Positions 24,296-33,193 are shown, counted from the stretch's first letter. The stretch is DNA of 59,553 nt from Caldifarciminota bacterium (GCA_020353055.1 CP070686.1:2060433-2119985), one strand, 5' to 3'. Notes: a model not told the origin generated them from the sequence alone. Numbers and translations are program-made.

Positions 24296-25946
24296 ACTCC
24301 TCAGGGTGAAGAATTTTGCTCTCATGGAAGATGTTACACTGGAACTCGAAGGTGGTCTCACCGTGATAACCGGTGAGACGGGTGCAGGTAAGTCCATGAT
24401 AGTCAGTGCGATCGCATCGCTTTGCGGCACGAGAATTGATGATGATGCGATACGAACTGGGAAGAAATTTGCTGAAATAACCGGCATCTTTGACGTGAAA
24501 GCATCACTCAGGCAAAGACTCGAGGAATCGGGTATTGGAGCGGACAGCGATATAATCATTCGCAGAAACATTGAAAGAGGTAAACGACAGAACTCATATG
24601 TGAATGACCGGATGGTCAGCCTGAATTTCCTGCGTGATATTGCACAAGATATGGTGGATCTTATCGGTCAATATGAAAACCAGTCGCTTTTTGATAAACG
24701 GAATCACCTGTCATTGCTTGATGCTTATGCTGGTTTGGAGGGTTCGAAAAAAGAATATCACGATGCCTATGAGGAATATCGGAATCTACAGAACAAACTT
24801 AAAATGCTGCTTGAGCAGGTTGAGGCTAGGGACGAGCGCATTGATTATCTTAAATTTCAAATTAATGAAATTGAGAAGGCTAATCTTCGGCCGAATGAGG
24901 AAGAAGAGTTGAATCGTGAAAGGGATCTGCTTCTTACAAGCGAGAAACGTTCGCTTTTGGTTAACGCGTTGATCAATGACCTTTACGAGCAGGATGGTTC
25001 CGTAGTTGAAATATTCTCGAGAATAAAGAAATCTCTTGAAGAACTCACCCAATTGGACAGGCAGATAGAACAGCAAAGTGGGCAGGCGAATGAAATACTC
25101 TCGACAATCGACGACATCTATCGCGTCATAAGTAGCTATGCGGAGAAAATCGAGTTTTCTCAGGAGAGACTGGATACGATTATCGGACGGTTGGAGACAA
25201 TCAGCAAAATGAAAAAGAAATACGGGAAGTCTGTTGAGGAGATATATGGTTATCTCAAAAGAATGAAAGATGAACTCTCGATGATCGAAACACGCGACGA
25301 GGAGATCGAAAAAACGAAGAAGAATATCAAGGATAACGAGAAGACGGTTGTTGAACTTGCCAGTGGTATATCCGCACGGAGGAAGAAATCTGCAGTTGAT
25401 TTGAGAAAGAAGATACTGCGTCTGCTAAGACAGCTTGGTATGGAGAAGGCGGATTTTGAGATAAGATTTAGTGATACCGATATAGGACCGCTCGGCAAGG
25501 ACGATGTGGAGTTCTACATTTCTACAAACCCGGGTGAGGAATTAAAACCGTTGAGAAAGATTGCTTCCGGCGGCGAAATATCGAGAATAACACTGTGCCT
25601 GAAAACACTGTTGTCAGATGTCGATCAGATCCCGACCGTAATATTCGATGAGGTCGATATCGGTATCGGAGGCAGAATTGCCGAGTCAGTAGGTGATATG
25701 CTTGCAAAGGTGAGCAAGAACCATCAGATCATATGCATCACACACCTCCCGCAGATCCCGGCATTTGCTGACAATCATGTTCTAGTTAGCAAAGAGATCA
25801 AGGGTGATGCGACCTACTCGAGCGTCATGAAACTCGACCGCGAGACCCGAAAGCTGGAGATCGCACGTATGCTTGGCGGTAAAGAAATCACTACAAAAAC
25901 TGTTGAGCATGCCGATGAAATTTTAAAAAAGAGAAAGCGGATATGA
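24288..25946 (+). CDS. recN: DNA repair protein RecN
   Basis: An SMC-like ATPase for double-strand-break repair, 552 residues. The head begins with LRVKNFALMEDVTLEL and Walker A TGETGAGKSMI. A coiled coil spans about residues 155-370. The second half of the head has the signature region KIASGGEISRITL and Walker B TVIFDEVDIGIGG. ATG 24288 with AAGAGAAG upstream gives the usual N-terminus. Neighbour order nadK-recN is widespread in bacteria. Confidence 0.95.
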   Translation: MLRLLRVKNFALMEDVTLELEGGLTVITGETGAGKSMIVSAIASLCGTRIDDDAIRTGKKFAEITGIFDVKASLRQRLEESGIGADSDIIIRRNIERGKRQNSYVNDRMVSLNFLRDIAQDMVDLIGQYENQSLFDKRNHLSLLDAYAGLEGSKKEYHDAYEEYRNLQNKLKMLLEQVEARDERIDYLKFQINEIEKANLRPNEEEELNRERDLLLTSEKRSLLVNALINDLYEQDGSVVEIFSRIKKSLEELTQLDRQIEQQSGQANEILSTIDDIYRVISSYAEKIEFSQERLDTIIGRLETISKMKKKYGKSVEEIYGYLKRMKDELSMIETRDEEIEKTKKNIKDNEKTVVELASGISARRKKSAVDLRKKILRLLRQLGMEKADFEIRFSDTDIGPLGKDDVEFYISTNPGEELKPLRKIASGGEISRITLCLKTLLSDVDQIPTVIFDEVDIGIGGRIAESVGDMLAKVSKNHQIICITHLPQIPAFADNHVLVSKEIKGDATYSSVMKLDRETRKLEIARMLGGKEITTKTVEHADEILKKRKRI

Positions 25947-25956
25947 GGATTATGTG

Positions 25957-26487
25957 ATGAAGAAATACAGTATGACGATATCTAATGTGATCACGATCTC
26001 ACGACTCGTGCTGCTGCCGATCATCATTTATTTTATACTGGTCGATCGAAGGTCTATCGCGTTCATCATTATGTTTGTCTCACTACTATCCGACGGTCTT
26101 GATGGCTACCTGGCAAGGAAATTGAACCAGGAATCGAGACTTGGTCGTTTTCTCGATCCGCTATGCGATAAAATATTCCTGGCGGCTATCCTGATCACCC
26201 TGTTCGTTGTTGGAGCAGTTCCCATATGGGTGCTACTGGTCATAGTCCTTAGGGATTTCTTGATTTTACTCGGCAGCTATTTTCTGCTGAAGAGCAGATC
26301 AGTTGTTGAACCGTCGAATATTTTGGGTAAAATAACAGGATTCATCTTTGGAGCGATGATCCTTGCGTTTACGGCGGGCTGGCAGACGATAGGTAGTGTT
26401 TTAGTGTATTTGAGTATTCCATTTATGCTCATTGCTTTTGTAGTGTACGCAATAAATTATCTGAGAATAATGAGAGGAGTATCATGA
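25957..26487 (+). CDS. pgsA: CDP-diacylglycerol-glycerol-3-phosphate 3-phosphatidyltransferase
   Basis: Makes phosphatidylglycerol phosphate in the inner membrane. It has 176 residues and about five or six helices. The CDP-alcohol phosphotransferase motif is complete: SDGLDGYLARKL, then GRFLDPLCDK, supplying the four catalytic aspartates. ATG 25957 is used, with GAGGA seven bases upstream; a GTG precedes it. Its stop overlaps the dapF start (ATGA). Confidence 0.92.
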   Translation: MKKYSMTISNVITISRLVLLPIIIYFILVDRRSIAFIIMFVSLLSDGLDGYLARKLNQESRLGRFLDPLCDKIFLAAILITLFVVGAVPIWVLLVIVLRDFLILLGSYFLLKSRSVVEPSNILGKITGFIFGAMILAFTAGWQTIGSVLVYLSIPFMLIAFVVYAINYLRIMRGVS

Positions 26488-27287
26488 AACCAATTTTCTT
26501 TACCAAAATGGAAGGAACCGGCAACAATTTCTTGATAATAGACAACCGTAATGGTTATCTTACTGTAAATGTTACGGATGAGAGTATCGCTGAATTTGTC
26601 AAAAAACTCGCAGATTCTCAGCTTGGAGCTGGTTCCGACGGTGTGATCCTGCTGGAGCAATCTGCTGAATTCCCATTCGAAATGCGCTATTTCAATCGTG
26701 ATGGAAGCGAGGCGGTTGCTTGTCTTAACGGTGCACGCTGTGTCGTAAGTTATGCTTTCCGGCTGGGTTTGTTGAAGGACAAAGGTAAGGTTGCTTCGGC
26801 TTCAGGTCCTTTAGGATACTATTACAGAGATGAGGCTGTGAGTATCGAGGTTGCGCCACCTGTCGACGTGAGGTTGAACTTCAGCTTCACTATCGCGCGG
26901 AAAAAATATAATGCCAACTTTTTGCGTGTCGGTGTTCCGCATTGCGTCATCTTTGTCGATGATTTCAAGAAGATCGATGTTAAGAAAGTGGGCGAGGCTA
27001 TTCGTAAACACAAAACATTCAAACCCGAAGGTACGAACGTTGATTTTGTGAAGATTGAAAAAGACAGTATATTTGTTCGAACCTATGAACGTGGGGTCGA
27101 AGACGAGACGCTTTCCTGTGGCAGCGGTGCACTCGCTTCTGCTTACATAGCGACGAAGTTGTTTATGGTCCAGTCTCCGGTGGGGTGTAAAACTAAAGGA
27201 GGCGATATGGTCGCTACGATAAAGGATAAGTTATATCTTGAAGGCCCAGTTAAGTATGTTTATGACGGTGTGTATTACATAGAATAA
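26484..27287 (+). CDS. dapF: Diaminopimelate epimerase
   Basis: Converts LL- to meso-diaminopimelate for lysine and peptidoglycan synthesis. It has 267 residues. MEGTGNNFLIIDN opens the protein. The two catalytic cysteines are in NRDGSEAVACLNGARC and DETLSCGSGA. The first motif is usually CGNG, here CLNG, a small deviation next to the catalytic cysteine. GAGAGGAG lies ahead of the ATG. It is the last gene of the run that begins with the crp-like gene. Confidence 0.92.
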   Translation: MKPIFFTKMEGTGNNFLIIDNRNGYLTVNVTDESIAEFVKKLADSQLGAGSDGVILLEQSAEFPFEMRYFNRDGSEAVACLNGARCVVSYAFRLGLLKDKGKVASASGPLGYYYRDEAVSIEVAPPVDVRLNFSFTIARKKYNANFLRVGVPHCVIFVDDFKKIDVKKVGEAIRKHKTFKPEGTNVDFVKIEKDSIFVRTYERGVEDETLSCGSGALASAYIATKLFMVQSPVGCKTKGGDMVATIKDKLYLEGPVKYVYDGVYYIE

Positions 27288-27312
27288 TAGTCCGTAGACA
27301 ATATCATTTCGA

Positions 27313-27330
27313 GCTGGTGAAGACACCAGC
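27313..27330. terminator. Short hairpin between convergent dapF and rocD
   Basis: GCTGGTG, loop AAGA, CACCAGC: a perfect 7-bp stem with no T-run on either side. It lies in the 84-bp gap between convergent genes, so termination is plausible but not shown. Confidence 0.35.
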
Positions 27331-27371
27331 GGTCAGTAGATATATCCACCGTAAATCAACCTCAGAGATGG

Positions 27372-28565
27372 TTAAGTACAGAGTACATTGCTGATGCGCT
27401 CCAGGGACCACTGGAGGTCTTTCTTTTGTATGATCAACGGCGGGGCGAAGCGGACTACCATTTCGTGAGTCTCCTTGGCGAGTATCCCGAGCTCCATCAA
27501 TTGTTCGCAGTACGGTCTTGCTTTTTCGTTCAGCACGACACCAACTAGTAAACCCTTACCTCGAACTTCGCGAATCAACGGGCTTCTGATCTTTCTGAGC
27601 TCATCCATGAACCATTTGCCGAGATCGTGGGCGTGTTGGGCGAGATCTTCCTCGATGATTATTTCAAGCGCAGCAATGCCGATCGCCGAAGCGAGTGGAT
27701 TTCCACCGAAGGTCGAGCCATGATCACCTGGTTTTATCACCTCCATGATATCGTCATCACACGCTATCGCGGAGATGGGATAGAATCCACCGCTCAGCGC
27801 TTTTCCCATTATCAGGATGTCGGGTTTTGTTGTTTCATGTTGATAGGCGAAAAGCTTGCCCGTTCTGCCCAGCCCGGTTTGGATTTCGTCAAGGATGAGC
27901 AGAATTTTCTTCTGGTCACAGATGTCCCGGCATTTACGCAGAAAACCATCTTCAGGTACGATCACGCCACCCTCGCCCTGAATGGGTTCGACCATGAATC
28001 CGACGGTATTTTGATTGATTTCTTTCTTAAGCGTTTCAGGATCATCGTATGGTATGATTTTGAATCCCGGTGCAAAGGGTCCGAATCCAGCACGGTACTG
28101 GGTTTCGGAAGAAAACCCAACGATCGTTGTCGTACGACCGTGGAAATTATTCTCGCAAACAATGATCTCAGCTTTGTCTTCGGCTACTTTTTTCTTGCTA
28201 TATCCCCACTTGCGTGCCACTTTTATAGCAGTCTCTACGGCCTCGGCACCAGAATTCATGGGCAGGGCCTTTTCATATTCAGTCAGATCACATATTTTCT
28301 TGAGAAATTCACCCATTCTATCGTTGTGGAAGGCGCGAGAAGTGAGGGTCAATTTCTCCGCCTGCTTCTTCAAGGCGTCGGCAATTCTCGGGTGGCAATG
28401 CCCTTGATTCAAGGCTGAATAACCGCTCAGCATGTCCAGATACTTTTTACCTTCCACATCCCATACCCAGATGCCTTTGCCGCGCGTGATTACAACTGGC
28501 AGAGGATGGTAATTATGAGCGCTAAATTGATTCGTAAATTCAACGTAATCCCGGTTTGTTTTCAT
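27372..28565 (-). CDS. rocD: Ornithine-oxo-acid aminotransferase
   Basis: Transfers the delta-amino group of ornithine to 2-oxoglutarate, giving glutamate semialdehyde. A PLP class-III aminotransferase of 397 residues, the normal length for RocD. YLDMLSGYSALNQGHCHPRI near the start is diagnostic for ornithine aminotransferases. The PLP phosphate-binding region is PMNSGAEAVETAIK, the PLP aspartate is in LILDEIQTGLGRTG, and the Schiff-base lysine is in IMGKALSGGFYP. GGAGGTGAC lies ahead of ATG 28565. It is transcribed alone from its own promoter. Confidence 0.93.
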   Translation of the reverse strand: MKTNRDYVEFTNQFSAHNYHPLPVVITRGKGIWVWDVEGKKYLDMLSGYSALNQGHCHPRIADALKKQAEKLTLTSRAFHNDRMGEFLKKICDLTEYEKALPMNSGAEAVETAIKVARKWGYSKKKVAEDKAEIIVCENNFHGRTTTIVGFSSETQYRAGFGPFAPGFKIIPYDDPETLKKEINQNTVGFMVEPIQGEGGVIVPEDGFLRKCRDICDQKKILLILDEIQTGLGRTGKLFAYQHETTKPDILIMGKALSGGFYPISAIACDDDIMEVIKPGDHGSTFGGNPLASAIGIAALEIIIEEDLAQHAHDLGKWFMDELRKIRSPLIREVRGKGLLVGVVLNEKARPYCEQLMELGILAKETHEMVVRFAPPLIIQKKDLQWSLERISNVLCT

Positions 28566-28588
28566 GTCACCTCCATAATTTTCTATCC

Positions 28589-28616
28589 ATTATACAGAAA
28601 ATTGTCGAGTTTTCAA
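28589..28616 (-). promoter_or_regulatory. Promoter of rocD
   Basis: On the minus strand: TTGAAA (28616-28611), 16 bp, TATAAT (28594-28589), then a leader of about 17 bases with GGAGG. Confidence 0.75.
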
Positions 28617-28710
28617 GGGTTGTATCATTGTGATGTTATGGAGGACAAACAGCCAATAGAGCGTTAAACGTGCCGTATAGGTCCGTAAAGATAATTTGAA
28701 TCCCATTCTG

Positions 28711-28738
28711 TTGACATTGAAGAATCTCTAATTAAGAT
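28711..28738 (+). promoter_or_regulatory. Probable promoter of the methyltransferase
   Basis: TTGACA (28711-28716), 16 bp, TAAGAT (28733-28738), 20 bp ahead of a small upstream frame. Confidence 0.5.
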
Positions 28739-28757
28739 AATTCAAGAGCGATACAAC

Positions 28758-28844
28758 ATGAGCAAGAAGGAACTGATGAATATAGAAGAGAAATTCAATA
28801 GAGCTTCGGAATGTGTGATTATAATCGGGGCAAATGGCAAATGA
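28758..28844 (+). CDS. 28-codon upstream ORF coupled to the methyltransferase
   Basis: ATG 28758 opens a frame (MSKKELMNIEEKF...) whose stop TGA 28842-28844 overlaps ATG 28841 of the methyltransferase as ATGA. It lies right behind the predicted promoter. Its Shine-Dalgarno is weak. It could be a translational coupler or chance. Confidence 0.3.
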   Translation: MSKKELMNIEEKFNRASECVIIIGANGK

Positions 28845-29695
28845 ACCAGTCTCAACCAACAATCGACCTTTTTAGGGCATTGCAGAAACCAGAACCGTTC
28901 GCCAAAAGCACAGCCCCGTTCTGGGATGATCCATACATCTCAGAGCAAATGCTAAAGGCTCATCTTGACCCCAATAGAGATCTGGCGAGTCGAAAGCATG
29001 ATACAATTGACAGATCTGTCGAATGGATCGTGAAAGCATTGAGTCTGCAAAAAGGAGATAGAATATTGGATTTAGGATGCGGACCGGGATTATACTGCTC
29101 CAGATTCGCAGATAGGGAATTTATTGTAACGGGGATAGACTATTCGAAACGATCAATTCAATATGCAAAGGAATATGCTGCTTCAAACAAATTGGGTATT
29201 GAGTATATCTACAAGGATTATCTTACCATCGATTACAACAATATGTTTGATCTTGTAATATTGATTTACTGTGACTTTGGTGTCCTTTCTGACGAAGATC
29301 GTGATTCACTTTTATGTAAAATACATAAATCAATGAAACCGGGTGGTTACTTTTTGTTTGATGTTTGTACACCGAAATACCATGATTCGGTAAAGGAAGA
29401 GAGAACCTGGAGGTACGAAGAGGGAGGTTTTTGGAGACCAACACCTCACTTGCTGCTTACTGAGAAAATCAAATATCCGAAACAAGGTGTTTTACTAACA
29501 CAATATTTTGTGTTTGATAATAAATCAAACTTTGATATCTACCGTATTTGGGATCACGCTTATACGAAAGACTCCATCAGCAAAGCTCTGTCTGATGCGA
29601 GGTTCGATGACATACATTTCTATGGTGATATAACGGGAAGAGAATATTCAGACAATTCGGAAACGTTGAGCATTATCGCCAGAAAGACCACATAA
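28841..29695 (+). CDS. SAM-dependent methyltransferase, class I
   Basis: A 284-residue methyltransferase. The SAM-binding motif I is ILDLGCGPGLYCSRF around residue 75, followed by GIDYSKRSIQYAKEYA (acidic loop) and the later KPGGYFLFDVC. The N-terminal region FWDDPYISEQMLKAHL occurs in a group of uncharacterised methyltransferases. The substrate is unknown. The start is uncertain: ATG 28841 is preferred because it overlaps a small upstream frame as ATGA, but ATG 28811 in frame is also possible. It stands alone between rocD and a YVTN gene. Confidence 0.82.
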   Translation: MNQSQPTIDLFRALQKPEPFAKSTAPFWDDPYISEQMLKAHLDPNRDLASRKHDTIDRSVEWIVKALSLQKGDRILDLGCGPGLYCSRFADREFIVTGIDYSKRSIQYAKEYAASNKLGIEYIYKDYLTIDYNNMFDLVILIYCDFGVLSDEDRDSLLCKIHKSMKPGGYFLFDVCTPKYHDSVKEERTWRYEEGGFWRPTPHLLLTEKIKYPKQGVLLTQYFVFDNKSNFDIYRIWDHAYTKDSISKALSDARFDDIHFYGDITGREYSDNSETLSIIARKTT

Positions 29696-29928
29696 TACAA
29701 CGGACGAGCAATCCGTAGACCTACCTTTCATTCAACTTACCAGGATGATATAGACAGCAAACAGGCAATAGAGCGCTGAGGATCACGTTTAGCATAAGCA
29801 AATCAATCGGACCGAACGGTGGACTCCGGCTCCAATGCAAGCCTTTTTGACAACTTCCGAAATCACAGCGAAAATCGCGTAAATGCAAGTCAGGCAACGC
29901 TCCGCACAATTCTGACCGTTGCTGGTCC

Positions 29929-29966
29929 CGTGAATTCATGCATCAGTAAGTGCATTTGAATTCACG
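29929..29966. other. Hairpin in a 440-bp gene-free stretch
   Basis: CGTGAATTCATGCA (29929-29942) pairs with TGCATTTGAATTCACG (29951-29966) with a 2-base bulge. Apart from this and the terminator at 30081, 29696-30135 shows no gene. Near 29745-29780 a segment resembles 28631-28667 on the other side of the methyltransferase. Confidence 0.45.
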
Positions 29967-30080
29967 AGGATACCGCTTCCATTTGCATGTATTCAATAAG
30001 GAGAAAGCGGTGCTTTTCTGTCTATTACCGTATGTTTTGGTAAAAATATGGCACAGATTTGGCACAAATCTGGCACAAGC

Positions 30081-30118
30081 AAAAAAGAGGGGGAGTGACC
30101 GCAAGATCACTCCCCCTC
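30081..30118 (-). terminator. Intrinsic terminator of the minus-strand YVTN gene
   Basis: On the minus strand GAGGGGGAGTGA (30118-30107) pairs with TCACTCCCCCTC (30098-30087) and is followed by six T (30086-30081). Confidence 0.85.
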
Positions 30119-30135
30119 TGCTACAACTATGCTAT

Positions 30136-31449
30136 TTATCTGACCTTTACCACTTTCTGTGTCACCACGCCGTTAATTTCAATGAAGTATATGCCGGGCT
30201 TGATCTTACTTGGTTCCACAACTCGTCCAGTGATGTCGTAGACTTTGCATCTCCTACCTTCGGGTAGTTGCAGAGGTCCACGGATGATGGTTGTAATGAG
30301 TCCGGTGAAATCTACGATTGATCTTCTGTATTCATCTACGCCCACCACCGAGTCCCTAATCACGGAAACACTTGCGGCATCACTGTTGGCCACATACGTC
30401 CGATTCTGAAGAGGACTCCAAGCCAAATCCCTGGGCGCCTGACCAACTCCGATGATGGTGACTATTGCATCGCTGGCACCATCAATTACTACAACAGTAC
30501 TGTCCGGGGTACCTGGACCGCCACGATTTGCACAATATACTTTGTTGTTGATCGCGTTGTAGCGCAGTGCAAAGGGGCCGCTCCCTGTGGTAATAGTGCC
30601 AATTGCAGTATTTGTTGCACAGTCAATTATCGTAACACTGCCGCTGTATTGATTACCAACGTAGACCTTGTGGTTAAGGGGATTGTACGTCATTGGATAA
30701 GGACCATCACCAACAGGGACCGCAGCGATAATCGTATCCGCCTCGCCATCGATCACTGTAACAGACGCACTATACTCGTTGGCACAATAGATCGCATTAT
30801 TGGTGGGATTATATAATATCCCGCATGGCCAATTTTGAAGTGTAATGATACCAATGACGGTATCTGCGGCACCATCAATAACCGTGACAGTATTGGACGC
30901 GGCGTTCGTGCTATAGACCTTATCATTCACCGGATTGTAGACCATATTCTGACAACCAGTTACGGCAACAGTAGCAATAACAGTATCCACGGTTGCATCA
31001 ATGACTGATATCGAATGACTCCAGCAGTTAGCACAATAGACCTTACTCCCTGTTGAATTCTGGACAAGGCCCCAAGGTCCAATACCGACAGCAATCGTGT
31101 CGACAACCGTATTGGTTACACAATCAATCACCATAACATCATTGCTGCCAAAATTAGCGCAGTAGACTTTGTTGTTTGCCGAATTGAAGAGCAGGATCCA
31201 TGGATCCCGACCGACTACCATCGTGGTGACTATTGAGTTGGTTGCACCATCGATTACTGTGACAGTACTCTCGGGATAAATATATCCTCCTGCGTTAATG
31301 CAGTAGATTCTGTTTTCAACGGTGTTGTAGGCCAAAGCAAAAGGGCCGTTAATGACCGGTATTGTTGTTTCAAGCCATTGAGCAGACAACAATGCAGGCA
31401 CGAAAAGCGCCATAACGGTGATGAGTGGATATCTACGATCATACATCAT
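30136..31449 (-). CDS. Secreted YVTN beta-propeller protein with T9SS-like C-terminal domain
   Basis: A 437-residue exported protein. The signal peptide ends LLSAQW, the same junction as in the 5513 gene. About nine YVTN repeats follow (SVTVIDGEADTIIAAVPVG, NNKVYCANRGG). The C-terminal domain (GPLQLPEGRRCKVYDITG, KPGIYFIEING) is shorter than in the plus-strand proteins and lacks a clear PNP motif. GGAGG lies five bases ahead of ATG 31449; the next codon is also ATG. A promoter and a strong terminator bound it. A broken copy of its C-terminal domain lies at 31860-32015. Function unknown. Confidence 0.9.
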   Translation of the reverse strand: MMYDRRYPLITVMALFVPALLSAQWLETTIPVINGPFALAYNTVENRIYCINAGGYIYPESTVTVIDGATNSIVTTMVVGRDPWILLFNSANNKVYCANFGSNDVMVIDCVTNTVVDTIAVGIGPWGLVQNSTGSKVYCANCWSHSISVIDATVDTVIATVAVTGCQNMVYNPVNDKVYSTNAASNTVTVIDGAADTVIGIITLQNWPCGILYNPTNNAIYCANEYSASVTVIDGEADTIIAAVPVGDGPYPMTYNPLNHKVYVGNQYSGSVTIIDCATNTAIGTITTGSGPFALRYNAINNKVYCANRGGPGTPDSTVVVIDGASDAIVTIIGVGQAPRDLAWSPLQNRTYVANSDAASVSVIRDSVVGVDEYRRSIVDFTGLITTIIRGPLQLPEGRRCKVYDITGRVVEPSKIKPGIYFIEINGVVTQKVVKVR

Positions 31450-31515
31450 ACATACCTCCCTTCTATCTACCAACAGCCGACACCCAAGTGACCACAACAA
31501 AGGGATTTATGCGTG

Positions 31516-31544
31516 ATTATAGACCTCTACCGAGAAACTGTCAA
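31516..31544 (-). promoter_or_regulatory. Promoter of the minus-strand YVTN gene
   Basis: On the minus strand: TTGACA (31544-31539), 17 bp, TATAAT (31521-31516). Confidence 0.75.
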
Positions 31545-31739
31545 TAGCAGTCCTCGAACGAAGCGTAGCAGGACTTGCGTTACGTTGACTCTACGCATAA
31601 ATGCACGATAGACAACGCTCCGCCCTCCTGTCCCGCACATTGACACTTGAAAAATGAATCGTGAGATTTAGCACACTATAGTCCCGCTTCATGTACTGGG
31701 CAAGGAAAACAAAAGCGGGGAATCTGGCACAAGCAAAAA

Positions 31740-31766
31740 GGGGAGTGAAAAGCCAATTCACTCCCC
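31740..31766 (-). terminator. Duplicated terminator of a decayed YVTN gene
   Basis: GGGGAGTGAA (31740-31749) pairs with TTCACTCCCC (31757-31766) with five A on the left (a T-run on the minus strand). The surrounding bases, including GGCACAAGCAAAAA and GCTACAACT, match those around the 30081 terminator. Confidence 0.7.
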
Positions 31767-31782
31767 CTGTGCTACAACTTTG

Positions 31783-32015
31783 GTGGCTATCTGACCTTGA
31801 CCACCTTCTTTGCTTCGCAATCGATTACAGTGATGAACAAATAGATGACAGAGATACTATTACTTTATTTTGACTACCTTCTGTGTCACGACGCCGTCAA
31901 CTTCAATGAAGTAGATGCCTGGTTGTATCTTGGCCGGTTCCACAACCCTACCTGTGATGTCAAAGACTTTGCCTTTTTTGTCTTCAGGTAGTTGTAGAGG
32001 ACCGCGGAAGATGGA
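31783..32015 (-). pseudogene. Remnant of a YVTN-type gene: C-terminal domain only
   Basis: On the minus strand, 32015-31860 encodes 51 residues ending in a TAA stop: GPLQLPEDKKGKVFDITG, PGIYFIEVDGVVTQKVVKIK. This nearly repeats the end of the 30136-31449 protein. An in-frame TGA lies just upstream, and no propeller repeats or start remain. A second, shorter scrap of the same 3' end (CTGACCTTGACCACCTTCTT) lies at about 31790-31812 next to the duplicated terminator, so two successive partial copies have decayed here. The rest of 31545-31739 and 32016-32124 holds nothing I can name. Confidence 0.75.
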
Positions 32016-32124
32016 CAAGTAGCTTGTGGCGTTCGGTCAGTGCTTGGCTGCCTCAGGCAAAGGCACGCAAAGACCAAATGATCGCATTTTATGTGCAAAG
32101 TAGGACCTGTCCCCGCTGTGTTTC

Positions 32125-32625
32125 TTAGAGATTTACTGCTACCCCGGCTTTAACGGTAAAGTTATTTAGCGTCGAACCTTCGCCGAATATTAAACCGTAG
32201 CTTGCTTGAATAGGAATCTGTGTTGACTTTGACACATTTACGCCTACGCCAGCAAAAGCGCTAAAACCAAAATAGGATTCAGTAAATCCGAGAACAGATA
32301 AGATATGCAATTGGGGTTCAAACCCAATATAGGGAACAGCCTTCGCACCAGGTGCTGGGAAATAGTATTTAAGGGCAATGCCGGGCGTTAAATCTGAGAC
32401 ACCGATGCCGTACTCACTGCCGATCCAATAACTAACAGTAGGCGAAATATCGAAAGCGCCACTCAATAGGTCCACGTACCCGCTTAGTGCAAATCCAGAT
32501 AAACCACCACCTTCTGCCCAATAGTGTCCAAACCCCATCAAACCTCCTATCCTTGCTGCGCTGGATGATCTGATCATCCCGATACATACTACACACACAG
32601 TAATCAAAAGTATGTGCTTATACAT
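32125..32625 (-). CDS. Small outer-membrane beta-barrel protein
   Basis: A 166-residue exported protein. A signal peptide (about residues 1-23, ending SSSAA) is followed by glycine- and aromatic-rich amphipathic strands: GGLMGFGHYWAEGGGL, LTPGIALKYYFP, YFGFSAFAGVGVNVS, FTVKAGVAVNL. The final strand has the alternating pattern of an outer-membrane barrel. GGAGG lies six bases ahead of ATG 32625; the in-frame ATG at 32646 is less likely. It is monocistronic. Function unknown; similar proteins are usually annotated as outer membrane beta-barrel proteins. Confidence 0.75.
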   Translation of the reverse strand: MYKHILLITVCVVCIGMIRSSSAARIGGLMGFGHYWAEGGGLSGFALSGYVDLLSGAFDISPTVSYWIGSEYGIGVSDLTPGIALKYYFPAPGAKAVPYIGFEPQLHILSVLGFTESYFGFSAFAGVGVNVSKSTQIPIQASYGLIFGEGSTLNNFTVKAGVAVNL

Positions 32626-32792
32626 TTTATACCTCCTTTTCCACATCTTCTTGGCATTTACACAGTATATTCTTTTCCGTTTGCTTCACAGAAGCGCCAC
32701 GGAATTACGCTACTTAAGTGTCCATACAAACTCACCTAAACATATGATACTGCTACCGGATGTTTGTTGACACGACGAACACTATTCATGGT

Positions 32793-32891
32793 TTAATCGA
32801 GGTGGACATACCAGATGGTGCGTTCGGAATATACGTTGCCGTGCAAAAAAAGCATTGCGATAACCAACAGACCTATACTTTTTATACTCAC
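32793..32891 (-). pseudogene. Decayed secreted-protein gene: signal peptide only
   Basis: On the minus strand, AGGAGG (32896-32891) is followed by a frame encoding KSIGLLVIAMLFLHGNVYSE, a clear signal peptide. It ends after ten more residues at TAA 32795-32793. The codon at correct Shine-Dalgarno spacing is ATA (32885-32883), not ATG; the only other start, GTG 32891, overlaps the Shine-Dalgarno. Promoter, ribosome site and signal peptide survive while the start codon and the body are lost. A tiny secreted peptide is the alternative. Confidence 0.45.
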
Positions 32892-32958
32892 CTCCTCGTT
32901 ACTATACTGAATTAACCATCTGCAGAAAATCGCTGAAAGTATTAACGAATACTGCTAT

Positions 32959-32987
32959 ATGATACTATTGGGCATGGGCGCTGTCAA
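32959..32987 (-). promoter_or_regulatory. Promoter ahead of the signal-peptide remnant
   Basis: On the minus strand: TTGACA (32987-32982), 17 bp, TATCAT (32964-32959). The other bases of 32988-33165 show no gene. Confidence 0.55.
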
Positions 32988-33165
32988 GTGTGAATTTTTG
33001 GCACAAATATGACACAGCGAGCACCTGTCAGAACCTCATCAGAAGCGAAGTGTTTGAAAATATTACCGTTAAGGTGATCGGCTACGGCACCCTGCGGAGG
33101 GTAAGTCCACCGCGTTATTGTTCCCAGACCACCTCCAGAGAATGAATGATACAGCAGGCGCGGGA

Positions 33166-33193
33166 TTGACATTAATAGTATTTATACTATAAT
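33166..33193 (+). promoter_or_regulatory. Consensus promoter of the receptor-PTS operon, leaderless type
   Basis: TTGACA (33166-33171), 16 bp, TATAAT (33188-33193). The GTG at 33200 lies seven bases after the -10 box, where transcription should begin. Confidence 0.8.
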
